A stretch of 64,000 nucleotides of DNA, from positions 186,001 through 250,000 of the forward strand of contig JBCBZG010000001.1 of NCBI GenBank assembly GCA_039815465.1, given 5' to 3'. Made by a program: the position numbers and the translations under genes. How positions within the stretch are numbered: the first letter of the stretch is position 1; each line of letters begins with the position of its first letter. The stretch comes from Shimia_B sp039815465 (GTDB taxonomy: Bacteria > Pseudomonadota > Alphaproteobacteria > Rhodobacterales > Rhodobacteraceae). Of this stretch, positions 7,998 through 15,408 are shown one piece after another. The notes under the pieces are model-generated. The model had not been told where the DNA came from, made no database searches, and worked only from the letters and a program-made list of their open reading frames with translations.

Positions 7998-8780
7998 CTA
8001 GCCCATAAGTTGGTCAATGCGAGCGCCGGCGATGGCCCAGCCGCCATCAGCGCCGATGATGGAACCGGAGACATAGCGCCCCGCGTCAGAGCCCAGGAAT
8101 AGGCACACATCTGCGACATCGTCAGGCGTCCCCATCCGCTGCATCGGCACCGATTTCACCACCGCTGCACGCATTTTTTCACCGGGCGCCAGGCGCTCCA
8201 TGCCTTCGGTCCCATCAATGGGCCCTGGGATGACGGAGTTCACGCGCAGCCCTTCGGACCCCCATTCGATCGCAAGGCACTTGGTAATCATGTCCACACC
8301 AGCTTTGGCAGCACAGACATGGATCTGGAACGGCATCGCCTGCACGGCCTGTGGGGCAGAGATGTTTATGATCGCCCCCGGCCGAGCCATGTGCTTGTGC
8401 GCCGCGCGCATCACGTGGAACGTGCCGATGAGGTCGATATCGACAACCGATTTGAACCCATTGGGGGACAAGGCCACTGCGGGCGCGGGAAAGTTGCCAG
8501 CGGCCCCGGACACAAGCACGTCGATCTTGCCCGCCGCGTCCTCGAATGCGGCAAATCCTGCGGCCACGTCATCATAGTTGCGAACGTCATAGGCGTAGCC
8601 CAGCGCGCCCTCGCCCAGCTTGGCGACGGCAGCATCGACTTTTTCTTGCTTGCGGGACGCCACTGCCACGCGCGCGCCCGCAGCGGCGAAAGCCTCCGCA
8701 ATGCCCAGATTGATGCCGGAGGTGCCCCCGACGACAAAAACGTTCTTGCCCGTGTAATCGAATGCGGCTGTGCCCGGCAT
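7998..8780 (-). CDS. SDR-family oxidoreductase, 2,4-dienoyl-CoA reductase-like
   Basis: A 260-residue short-chain dehydrogenase/reductase. The Rossmann motif is GGTSGINLGIA (18-28), followed by SGAAGNF (91-97) and VVDIDLIGTF (112-121). These last two match the peroxisomal 2,4-dienoyl-CoA reductase (DECR2/SPS19) branch, which saturates dienoyl-CoA esters during oxidation of unsaturated fatty acids. Consistent with that branch, the usual YxxxK active site lacks tyrosine: Lys159 is present but position 155 is Val. An IGADGGWAIAG segment near the C-terminus is normal for SDRs. GGGAGG precedes the ATG. No other beta-oxidation gene adjoins it. Confidence 0.85.
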   Translation of the reverse strand: MPGTAAFDYTGKNVFVVGGTSGINLGIAEAFAAAGARVAVASRKQEKVDAAVAKLGEGALGYAYDVRNYDDVAAGFAAFEDAAGKIDVLVSGAAGNFPAPAVALSPNGFKSVVDIDLIGTFHVMRAAHKHMARPGAIINISAPQAVQAMPFQIHVCAAKAGVDMITKCLAIEWGSEGLRVNSVIPGPIDGTEGMERLAPGEKMRAAVVKSVPMQRMGTPDDVADVCLFLGSDAGRYVSGSIIGADGGWAIAGARIDQLMG

Positions 8781-8863
8781 GGCGCCCTCCCAAAGTTGAC
8801 CTTCACGTCAACTATCTCGGGATGGGCCCCGTGGCCAGCACGCCGTAGCGTCAAGTTAGGGCG

Positions 8864-9106
8864 CTAGCCTTTGGCCTCCAGCGCCTCGATGCGCGCCTTG
8901 AGCGCCTCGTTTTCTTCCCGCGCCTTTTGCGCCATGGCGCGCACGGCATCAAACTCCTCGCGGGTGACGAGGTCGCGGTCGGCCAGGAACCGGTCAACCC
9001 AGCTGCTCATGGCGGTCTCGGCCTCCTCCCGCGCGCCTTGGGCCACGCCCATGGCGTTGGTCATCAGCTGGCTCAGGTCGTCCATCACTTTGTTGCGGGT
9101 CTGCAT
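8864..9106 (-). CDS. ubiK: UbiK-like BMFP-domain protein
   Basis: An 80-residue protein of the BMFP/YqiC family. UbiK of this family is an accessory factor for aerobic ubiquinone synthesis that binds lipids and partners the Ubi complex. The N-terminal half is amphipathic (DDLSQLMTNAMGVAQGAREE). The C-terminal third (TREEFDAVRAMAQKAREENEALKARIEALEAK) is a clear coiled coil, expected to form trimers. A perfect AGGAGG lies 6 bases upstream of the ATG. It is divergent from lgt. The length and layout match the family; the ubiquinone role is by homology. Confidence 0.8.
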   Translation of the reverse strand: MQTRNKVMDDLSQLMTNAMGVAQGAREEAETAMSSWVDRFLADRDLVTREEFDAVRAMAQKAREENEALKARIEALEAKG

Positions 9107-9209
9107 AGCTGTCCTCCTACTCGACCCCTTTCATATGGGGCGCTTTGGCCGCTAGCTCAACGGGTGACTCGACGGTTGACTTGCCCGCGCGGGGCGGCAC
9201 AAAGCCGCC

Positions 9210-10094
9210 ATGACCTTTGCAATCCCCTTTCCCACGATCTCGCCGGAGCTGTTTTCGGTCCAGCTCTTTGGCCTGACGCTGGCGCTGCGCTGGTACGCGC
9301 TGGCCTATATCGCGGGGATCCTGATCGCCTGGGGCATGGCCGCCCGGGCTGTGAGCACGCCGCAGCTTTGGGCGGGCCGCGCGCCTGCCACGCGTGACCA
9401 GATCAGCGATCTGATCACCTGGGTGATTGTGGGCATCCTGGTGGGGGGGCGGCTCGGCTTTGTGGTGTTCTACGAACCCGCATATTATCTGGCCAATCCG
9501 CTCGAAATTCCGGCGATCTGGCAGGGCGGCATGTCGTTTCATGGCGGGTTCTTGGGCGTCGTGGTGGCCGGGTTGCTCTATTGCCGCAGCCAAGGGATCC
9601 CGCTCCTAAAACTCGCCGATGTCATGGCCTTTACCACCCCGCCTGCGCTCGCGCTTGGGCGCACGGCGAACTTCATCAATGCGGAGCTTTGGGGCCGACC
9701 GACGGACATGCCATGGGGCGTCGTCTTTCCAGGTATCTCGGCCCAAGACTGCCCGGGCGTCGCCGGGCTCTGCGCCCGCCACCCATCGCAGCTGTATGAA
9801 GCGATTTTGGAGGGCGTGCTGCTCGGCCTGCTTCTGCTGTGGTTGGTCTACCGTCGCGGCGCGTTCAAGCGTCCGGGCCTCACGCTTGGCACATTCCTTG
9901 CTGGCTACGGCGGGTCCCGGTTTTTTGTGGAATTCTACCGCCAGGCCGACGCGCAATTCATCACCGCTGAGAACCCGCTGGGCTGGGTGGTGAGCCTTGG
10001 GCCTGCTGGCCTGTCCATGGGTCAGCTTCTATCGCTGCCGATGATCCTGATCGGCGTTGCATTCATCCTGCGTGCCCCGCGCCAAAACGCCTAA
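9210..10094 (+). CDS. lgt: Prolipoprotein diacylglyceryl transferase
   Basis: A 294-residue polytopic inner-membrane enzyme that moves diacylglycerol from phosphatidylglycerol to the lipobox cysteine of prolipoproteins. Conserved segments include RWYALAYIAGI near residue 28, HGGFLG starting at His111, GRTANFINAELWGRPTD with the signature arginine and glutamate around 150-165, and HPSQLYEAILEG around 190. About seven membrane segments are expected. It is followed 50-60 bases later by pgeF in the same direction. A gene for a class I methyltransferase, often found between these two in related bacteria, is absent here. Confidence 0.96.
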   Translation: MTFAIPFPTISPELFSVQLFGLTLALRWYALAYIAGILIAWGMAARAVSTPQLWAGRAPATRDQISDLITWVIVGILVGGRLGFVVFYEPAYYLANPLEIPAIWQGGMSFHGGFLGVVVAGLLYCRSQGIPLLKLADVMAFTTPPALALGRTANFINAELWGRPTDMPWGVVFPGISAQDCPGVAGLCARHPSQLYEAILEGVLLGLLLLWLVYRRGAFKRPGLTLGTFLAGYGGSRFFVEFYRQADAQFITAENPLGWVVSLGPAGLSMGQLLSLPMILIGVAFILRAPRQNA

Positions 10095-10155
10095 GATAGC
10101 ACCGCGATCCGCTTGACGGCCCCGCTCGACTCAGGTCTCCATTGTGATCAGAGCC

Positions 10156-10911
10156 ATGCGTCCAGTCTTTATCACCTCCCCCACTTTGAGCGGCGTGACC
10201 CACGGGTTTTTCACCCGGGCGGGCGGCGCCTCCTCTGGGGTGTTCTCGGGGTTAAATTGTGGCGCGGGATCCTCTGATCAGCGCGATATTGTCGATCTGA
10301 ACCGCGCGCGTGCGGCGCAGGCTCTGGGGGCAGAGGCGGACCAGCTTATCACGCAGTACCAGGTCCATTCCGCGGATGTGGTGACGGTCCGCACGGCCCG
10401 CGACCGGGGCGAAACGGCCGACGCCATGGTCACGAATGTGCCCGGTCTCATGCTTGGGGTGCTGACCGCGGACTGCCAGCCTGTGCTGTTCGCGGATACG
10501 CACGCGCAAGTGGTGGGCGCGGCCCATGCGGGTTGGAAAGGCGCCATTGACGGCGTGATGGAGGCGACCATCGCCGCGATGGAGACGCTCGGCGCGCGGC
10601 GCGACCGAATCCACGCCACGATCGGCCCCACGATCAGCCAAGCCGCCTATGAAGTTGGCCCAGAGTTTCGCGATAGGTTTCTTGAAGAAGACGCTGATAA
10701 CGCGCAGTTTTTCAGTGCGGGCGCGGGAGATAGGTTCCAATTTAACCTGCCCGCCTACGGGCTGCGCCGCCTCAGCGACGCGGGCATCGCCACTGCCACG
10801 TGGACCAAAGACTGCACCTACGCCGACAGCACCCGCTTTTATTCCTACCGCCGCTCCGTCCATCAGAAGGAGGCGGATTACGGGCGCCTGATCTCAATCA
10901 TCGGATTGTGA
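10156..10911 (+). CDS. pgeF: Peptidoglycan editing factor PgeF (laccase-domain, YfiH/YlmD)
   Basis: A 251-residue member of the multicopper-oxidase-like YfiH family. The family includes PgeF, which removes wrongly incorporated amino acids from peptidoglycan precursors. Metal and active-site segments are present: QYQVHSADVV, LTADCQPVLF, AAHAGWKGAIDGV and IGPTISQAAYEVG. The C-terminal TKDCTYADSTRFYSYRR is also typical. I place the start at the ATG 10156, just before RPVFITSPTL; a GTG at 10144 is an in-frame alternative. It probably shares a transcript with lgt. Beyond the stop lie weak AT-rich hairpins (10921-10939 and 10943-10961). Confidence 0.92.
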   Translation: MRPVFITSPTLSGVTHGFFTRAGGASSGVFSGLNCGAGSSDQRDIVDLNRARAAQALGAEADQLITQYQVHSADVVTVRTARDRGETADAMVTNVPGLMLGVLTADCQPVLFADTHAQVVGAAHAGWKGAIDGVMEATIAAMETLGARRDRIHATIGPTISQAAYEVGPEFRDRFLEEDADNAQFFSAGAGDRFQFNLPAYGLRRLSDAGIATATWTKDCTYADSTRFYSYRRSVHQKEADYGRLISIIGL

Positions 10912-11023
10912 AACATTGCCACAATTTTGAACGAATTGTTCCCAGAATTTTACCAATTCTGCCCCGTCTTGGTCGCATTCCGCGCCGACCATCGCCACAC
11001 AATCAAGGTGTGGGACCTAAGAT

Positions 11024-11179
11024 ATGAGCAATAAACGCTGGCTCGCGGCTGTCGTCGCTGAGGCTAAGAAAACGTCGCGCGAGCTCGATTCGCGCCGCAA
11101 AGCGCAGCCGCAGGTCAAACCTGCCCCGCGGCCGGACGCATCCGAACCTTTCAAAGTCTTCAAACGCGCGGCGGGATAA
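11024..11179 (+). CDS. Small basic protein, 51 residues, unknown function
   Basis: An ATG-initiated frame begins MSNKRWLAAVVAEAKKTSRE and ends KVFKRAAG at a TAA. It has 51 residues, many Lys/Arg and a predicted N-terminal helix. The composition and the NKRW opening recall short conserved proteins of Rhodobacterales, but I cannot name the family. Codon choice is GC-rich in third positions, like neighbouring genes. It lies 112 bases after pgeF, with a weak purine-rich stretch upstream (GGGACCTAAGAT). It could also be a fortuitous frame. Confidence 0.5.
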   Translation: MSNKRWLAAVVAEAKKTSRELDSRRKAQPQVKPAPRPDASEPFKVFKRAAG

Positions 11180-11474
11180 GCCGGACTGCGCGAAAGGTCT
11201 CGCGAATGTGGCGGCACTGGCCACGTCGCAGAAACAGTCCGCGACGCGCGCGCGGGTTTGGGGCTGGTTTGCGAACAACATTGAATAAAGTTTGACGAAA
11301 AGACGGCACTTGGGGCATCACTGTGGCGTGACGCGTGGGGACGCGCACATCGATGCTCGCGTGTCGGTCGATTGCCCTGACTAGTCCCGGGGTTGTCAGA
11401 TCACAGCGCTTAAGGGCCAGCCCGGTTGGGGGCTGGCCGCATCGCCCCTCCCCTAACTATTCAAAAACTTCAGT
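11180..11474. other. Gene-free interval before the Lrp gene, with a hairpin
   Basis: No convincing gene is seen in these 295 bases. The one clear structure is a hairpin with arms GGCCAGCCC (11415-11423) and GGGCTGGCC (11430-11438), placed 37 bases past the stop of the minus-strand Lrp gene and likely to end its transcript. The rest is featureless, slightly AT-richer sequence. Confidence 0.5.
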
Positions 11475-11975
11475 CTAGGCAGGTCGCGCCAAGCGTGCGG
11501 TCAAGATGTCGAACGGCACGCCCGGCTCATCTTTGGCGCCGCGGATCACGAGTGAGGTTTTGACCTGCACCACATTGTCGGCGCGCAGCAGTTCTTCGGT
11601 CAGAAAGGTTTGAAATGTGCTGAGGTCGGGCGCCACGCATTTGAGGATAAAGTCGACCTCGCCGTTGAGCATGTGGCATTCGCGGACAAGCGGCCACGCT
11701 GCACAGCGGGCCTCGAACGCGGATAGATCTGCCTCTGCCTGGCTGGAAAGCCCCACATGGGCAAAGACCTTTACCTCAAAGCCCAGCGCACGTCCGTCGA
11801 TATCGGCGTGGAAGCCTTTGATGTAGCCTGCCTCCTCCAGCGTGCGCACGCGGCGCAAACAAGGCGGAGCCGAAATGCCCACGCGTTTTGCCAATTCGAC
11901 ATTGGTCATCCGGCCATCGGCCTGAAGCTCGGCCAGAATCATCCGGTCGATCTCGTCTAAACGATGCTGCGCCAT
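11475..11975 (-). CDS. Lrp/AsnC-family transcriptional regulator
   Basis: A 166-residue regulator. The N-terminal helix-turn-helix is LDEIDRMILAELQADGRMTNVELAKRVG followed by SAPPCLRRVRTLEEAGYI, the classic Lrp/AsnC reader. The C-terminal RAM/AsnC ligand domain begins at about residue 65 (FEVKVFAHVGL) and includes ECHMLNGEVDFILKC, where small effectors such as amino acids bind. The ATG at 11975 follows AGGAG with normal spacing; a 23-residue upstream extension is rejected. The target is unknown. The divergent lipoprotein gene at 12213 is the nearest candidate, but that link is inference. Confidence 0.92.
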   Translation of the reverse strand: MAQHRLDEIDRMILAELQADGRMTNVELAKRVGISAPPCLRRVRTLEEAGYIKGFHADIDGRALGFEVKVFAHVGLSSQAEADLSAFEARCAAWPLVRECHMLNGEVDFILKCVAPDLSTFQTFLTEELLRADNVVQVKTSLVIRGAKDEPGVPFDILTARLARPA

Positions 11976-12212
11976 GGGCTCTCCTCTTGCCGCTTTCTTA
12001 GGCGAGGCACCCGAGCTGCGCAACAATATTTCAAAGTCGGGCAATTTCTGGCAAGCACATGTCCAGCACTGCCCAGTTTCTGTGCAAAATGCGCCACGTG
12101 GTCCCCTGCCTTGGGTTATCGCGACATGGCGGCGTCGCGCTTAAGGTCTTGTCCGCATCGTAGTGATCAGCGCAAAGTTCCAGTGACCACTTTCCCTCTT
12201 GAGGCCGACCTT

Positions 12213-12584
12213 ATGTTCCGCGCTCTGTTGCCCCTCGTCTCCACCATGTTTCTCGTGGCATGCGACGCCCCATCCTCCCCGAGCCAGGCCATTCAGGCCC
12301 CGCGCGCGAGCGCGGCGCCCCAGACCTCGCAGGTCGGCGGAACGACATTCAGGGTTTTGCGAGACGCTGGGAGCGCCACCGCACTGGTAGGCGCCACCTC
12401 AGGAAGCCCGTCGTTTACAGGCAATGACGTTATTGCAGCGGCAAGCAACGTCACTGGCTGCACGGCCGATATCATCGCTGGGGAGTGGGCCTTTCTCGGC
12501 GACCTGAAGCCGTTCCAGCTTGGGAATTTGCGGGCGCCCGTACGTCGCCCCTTTCCGGCCTGGCAGGTGGCCCTGACCTGTTAA
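12213..12584 (+). CDS. Small predicted lipoprotein, unknown function
   Basis: A 123-residue protein with a signal peptide and lipobox: MFRALLPLVSTMFLVACDAP, cleavage expected before Cys17. The mature part has a Ser/Ala/Pro-rich linker and then a compact region (FRVLRDAGSATALVGAT, GNDVIAAASNVTGCTADII) with two further cysteines. It would be processed by Lgt and LspA. I do not recognise a family. It stands between the divergent Lrp gene and trxB. The start was chosen because it gives an exact lipoprotein signal; longer in-frame starts do not. Confidence 0.65.
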   Translation: MFRALLPLVSTMFLVACDAPSSPSQAIQAPRASAAPQTSQVGGTTFRVLRDAGSATALVGATSGSPSFTGNDVIAAASNVTGCTADIIAGEWAFLGDLKPFQLGNLRAPVRRPFPAWQVALTC

Positions 12585-12683
12585 GACCTGCGCCCGCGGC
12601 TACGCCATGTCAAGGCAGCGACGCGGGCTCTTCCCCCTTAACAGCCGCCCACCTATATGGGGACAAACGCACTGGGGATCGTC

Positions 12684-13652
12684 ATGGCAGAGCAGAAGAA
12701 AACAAAGGTCTTAATCATTGGGTCCGGCCCGGCGGGCTATACGGCAGGCGTCTATGCCTCGCGGGCGATGCTGGAACCTGTGTTGGTGCAGGGGCTTGAG
12801 CCCGGTGGGCAGCTCACCACCACGACCGAGGTCGAAAACTGGCCCGGCGACACCGAGGTGCAAGGCCCCGATCTGATGGTAAGGATGGAGGCGCACGCCA
12901 AGGCCATGGGATGTGAGATCGTGCATGACATCATCTCCTCCGTTGACTTTTCGGCCCGGCCGTTTGTGTGCCAATCTGATAGCGGGACGGAATATGTCGC
13001 AGACGCGCTGATCCTCGCCACGGGCGCGCGCGCCAAATGGCTCGGGCTCGACAGCGAGGAGAAATTCAAAGGCTTCGGCGTCAGCGCCTGCGCGACCTGC
13101 GATGGGTTCTTTTACCGCGGGCAGGAGATCGTGGTCGTTGGCGGCGGGAACACGGCTGTGGAGGAAGCGCTCTTTCTCACCAATTTCGCCTCGAAAGTGA
13201 CGCTCATCCACCGTCGTGACGAGCTGCGCGCCGAAAAGATCCTGCAGGACCGCTTGTTCAAGAACCCCAAGATCGAGCCGCTCTGGTTCCATGAGGTGAC
13301 AGAGGTCTATGGCTCCGATCAGCCGCTGGGTGTGGAGGGCGTAAAAGTCAAAGATGTGCGCACAGGCGAGGTCAAAGATATTGCCTGCAAAGGGTTTTTT
13401 GTCGCCATCGGCCACGCGCCAGCCAATGAGCTCGTCAAGGACGTGTTGGAGACGCATATGGGCGGCTACGTCGTGACAGAGCCCGACAGCACCGCGACCT
13501 CGATCCCCGGGGTCTTTGCCGCGGGCGACCTCACCGACCACAAATACCGCCAAGCCGTGACCAGCGCTGGCATGGGCTGCATGGCCGCGCTGGAGGCTGA
13601 ACGCTTCCTAGCGGAAAACGCCACGACGGCACAGGCACAAGCTGCGGAGTAG
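12684..13652 (+). CDS. trxB: Thioredoxin-disulfide reductase
   Basis: A 322-residue low-molecular-weight thioredoxin reductase, the flavoenzyme that passes electrons from NADPH to thioredoxin. In order it shows the FAD-binding GSGPAGYTAG near the N-terminus, the redox pair Cys136 and Cys139 in CATC, the NADPH-binding VVGGGNTAVEEA, and the C-terminal FAD segment GVFAAGDLTDHKYRQAVTSAG. The ATG at 12684 fits family length and follows GGGGAT; an ATG nine codons upstream is possible. A double-hairpin repeat starts three bases after the stop. Confidence 0.96.
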   Translation: MAEQKKTKVLIIGSGPAGYTAGVYASRAMLEPVLVQGLEPGGQLTTTTEVENWPGDTEVQGPDLMVRMEAHAKAMGCEIVHDIISSVDFSARPFVCQSDSGTEYVADALILATGARAKWLGLDSEEKFKGFGVSACATCDGFFYRGQEIVVVGGGNTAVEEALFLTNFASKVTLIHRRDELRAEKILQDRLFKNPKIEPLWFHEVTEVYGSDQPLGVEGVKVKDVRTGEVKDIACKGFFVAIGHAPANELVKDVLETHMGGYVVTEPDSTATSIPGVFAAGDLTDHKYRQAVTSAGMGCMAALEAERFLAENATTAQAQAAE

Positions 13653-13655
13653 GCG

Positions 13656-13702
13656 CCGGAAAATTTCAAATTTTCCGGTCCGCATTCTTTGAAAGAATGC
13701 GG
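13656..13702. repeat. Double-hairpin intergenic repeat, copy 2
   Basis: Hairpin one has CCGGAAAATTT (13656-13666) and AAATTTTCCGG (13668-13678); hairpin two has CCGCATTCTT (13680-13689) and AAGAATGCGG (13693-13702). It is flanked by GGCGCC on the left and CACC on the right, as copy 1 at 3989-4035 is. Compensating base changes keep both stems intact between copies. Confidence 0.7.
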
Positions 13703-13784
13703 CACCCCGTTGGGGCGTCTGGGTGCTTGACATCGACCGCTGCAACGCGCACTTCGCCCACGATTTAAGACGGGGACGCAAGCG

Positions 13785-14567
13785 ATGGCCGAGACCAAGC
13801 AGGTAAAGTGGAACGGGGGCGTTCAGCCCGAGAGCATGGACATCCTTTCCGGGGCGGGCGGCGCGATCGTGAGCCCGACCAAGGTGGGCTATATCATCAT
13901 GACCTCTGACCGCGCCGGGCTTGACCGCAAGTTCGACGCTAAGGAGCGCAAGCTGAACAAGCCTGGCGTGGTGCTTTGCGGCTCGATGGAGCAACTCCGT
14001 GCGCTTGCGGTCCTCAATGAAGAGATCGAGGCGTTTTACCAGTCCCATTGGGACAAGGACATTCTGCTGGGCTGCATCTTGCCCTGGCGCGACGATGCGG
14101 AGCAGTACATCCCCGATGACGGCTCTGCCGAGCTGATGCGCGACGGGCGCAAGACATCCTGTTTCGTCATCAAGTTCGGCGTCCCGTCCGAGATGGTGTG
14201 TAAGGAGCTTTGGGAGAAGCACGGCAAGCTCGTGTTTGCCTCCTCCGCCAACCCATCGGGCAAGGGCAACCGTGGTCTCGTCGAGGGCATTGGGGAGCGG
14301 ATCGCCTCCAAGGTCGATCTGATCGTGGAAGCGAATGACTATGTCGCCTCTATCCAGCCCGATGCGACGTTGGAGACCCGCTATGAGCAGGGCGTGATGG
14401 TGTCGATGGTGGACGCCGCGGGCACGCTCGTGCCGCTCCAGAACGGGAACCGCGATGTGGCGCCCGGCCCTGTGCTCATCCGCAAGGGCCTCGCATGTAC
14501 AGAAATCATGGAGCTGATGAGCGAGCATTTCATCAGCTGGGACTACCGGCACGGGCACTACTACTGA
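13785..14567 (+). CDS. Sua5/YciO/YrdC-family protein
   Basis: A 260-residue protein with one YrdC-like domain. The RNA/ATP-binding surface segments are recognisable: VSPTKVGYIIMTSD (around 30-43), KFDAKERKLNKPGVVLC (49-65) and the signature SSANPSGKGNRG near 153-164. In the family TsaC/Sua5 makes threonylcarbamoyl-AMP for tRNA t6A synthesis. This sequence differs from typical TsaC: the N-terminal KTR-type loop is changed and the C-terminal roughly 60 residues are atypical. It may be a paralogue with another role. The gene is single and ends at a strong terminator. Confidence 0.7.
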   Translation: MAETKQVKWNGGVQPESMDILSGAGGAIVSPTKVGYIIMTSDRAGLDRKFDAKERKLNKPGVVLCGSMEQLRALAVLNEEIEAFYQSHWDKDILLGCILPWRDDAEQYIPDDGSAELMRDGRKTSCFVIKFGVPSEMVCKELWEKHGKLVFASSANPSGKGNRGLVEGIGERIASKVDLIVEANDYVASIQPDATLETRYEQGVMVSMVDAAGTLVPLQNGNRDVAPGPVLIRKGLACTEIMELMSEHFISWDYRHGHYY

Positions 14568-14586
14568 TACTTGCCAAAACGCGGAG

Positions 14587-14614
14587 AGGCCGCGGGACCC
14601 CGCGGCCTTTTCTG
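14587..14614 (+). terminator. Rho-independent terminator after the YrdC-like gene
   Basis: Arms AGGCCGCGGG (14587-14596) and CCCGCGGCCT (14599-14608) form a GC-rich stem followed by TTTTCTGTT. It begins 19 bases after the stop codon of the plus-strand gene. The convergent VPLPA-CTERM gene stops 17 bases further on. Confidence 0.85.
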
Positions 14615-14630
14615 TTGTGCGGCCTAAGCA

Positions 14631-15191
14631 TTAGACCGAACTACGCCGCCTGCGCGCCAACGCACCTAGGCCCGCCAAGCCCAAAACCAACGACATGCCC
14701 GCCGCAGGGAGTGGAACAGGCGCTGCATCCGCGAAGGCGACTTCGCCAGATACGGCCTCGTTGTCCGTGTTGCCGCCCCCAGCGGCGCGCCCGATGGAGA
14801 AACCCGGTGGGCCACCACCGCAGGATGAACTTGACTGCACGCACAAGAATGTTGCGCTGAAGGTGCCGCCCTGAAAAAGCAGGAAGTCACCAGTGGGGTC
14901 AGAAAAGTCGAAGATGAGCTGAGAGGAAGTCGCGCTAAGTGCGGTCGAACCAGCGAAATACGACATTGCGCTGTTGGCCATATCAATTGTCTCAAAGCCA
15001 CCATTTGTGGTAATGGTTAGGCTCCAGTCCATGATGTTGCCGCCTACCAACTGTCCGACGGTACCGTCGGTTTGGATATAGCCAGCTACACTGCCTGTTC
15101 CCGGCGTCAGGTTCAGGTTGTAAGTGGTGGCCTGTACCGACGTACCGAAGATCAAAGCTAACGCTGCAATCGCGCCGATCCCTTTTAGCAT
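14631..15191 (-). CDS. VPLPA-CTERM sorting-domain exported protein
   Basis: A 186-residue secreted protein. It has an N-terminal signal peptide (MLKGIGAIAALALIFGTSVQA, cleavage likely after residue 21) and a Gly/Ser/Thr-rich mature part with two cysteines. The C-terminal tag is PVPLPA, then a hydrophobic helix (GMSLVLGLAGLGAL) and the basic tail ARRRRSSV. That tag is the VPLPA-CTERM variant of PEP-CTERM signals, processed by an exosortase and associated with exopolysaccharide export in Rhodobacterales. The mature domain has no recognised function. Base composition is less GC-rich than its neighbours. It is divergent from a gene carrying an EPS-type MarR domain. Confidence 0.85.
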   Translation of the reverse strand: MLKGIGAIAALALIFGTSVQATTYNLNLTPGTGSVAGYIQTDGTVGQLVGGNIMDWSLTITTNGGFETIDMANSAMSYFAGSTALSATSSQLIFDFSDPTGDFLLFQGGTFSATFLCVQSSSSCGGGPPGFSIGRAAGGGNTDNEAVSGEVAFADAAPVPLPAAGMSLVLGLAGLGALARRRRSSV

Positions 15192-15354
15192 GTAGTCGAT
15201 CCCAATTGGCGCTTCACACGCACGGCGTGGTTGCGGATGTTTTTGGTAGAATGAGGATAGCCTGGAGTAGCATTCACCGCAATATCAGGAAAACTTGGGT
15301 GAAAAGTTACAGCTTTAAGGACTTTTTTTGCGCGATAAGCTAGAAAGGGCCTTT

Positions 15355-15393
15355 GTTCACGCGTGAACATATGCAATACGTTCACGCGTGAAC
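15355..15393. promoter_or_regulatory. Two identical 14-base palindromes (candidate MarR operators)
   Basis: GTTCACGCGTGAAC occurs at 15355-15368 and again at 15380-15393, 25 bases centre to centre, both perfect palindromes. The second ends 15 bases before the ATG of the MarR-sulfurylase gene. The spacing puts the two sites roughly on one DNA face for dimeric regulators. They lie in the divergent gap with the VPLPA-CTERM gene, so both directions could be controlled. Confidence 0.75.
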
Positions 15394-15408
15394 GCAATTG
15401 GTGCCCGT

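Noticed and set aside
15388..15408. GTG at 15388 as start of the MarR-sulfurylase gene
   Set aside because: The codon lies inside the second palindrome and has no ribosome binding site; the ATG at 15409 gives a normal MarR N-terminus.
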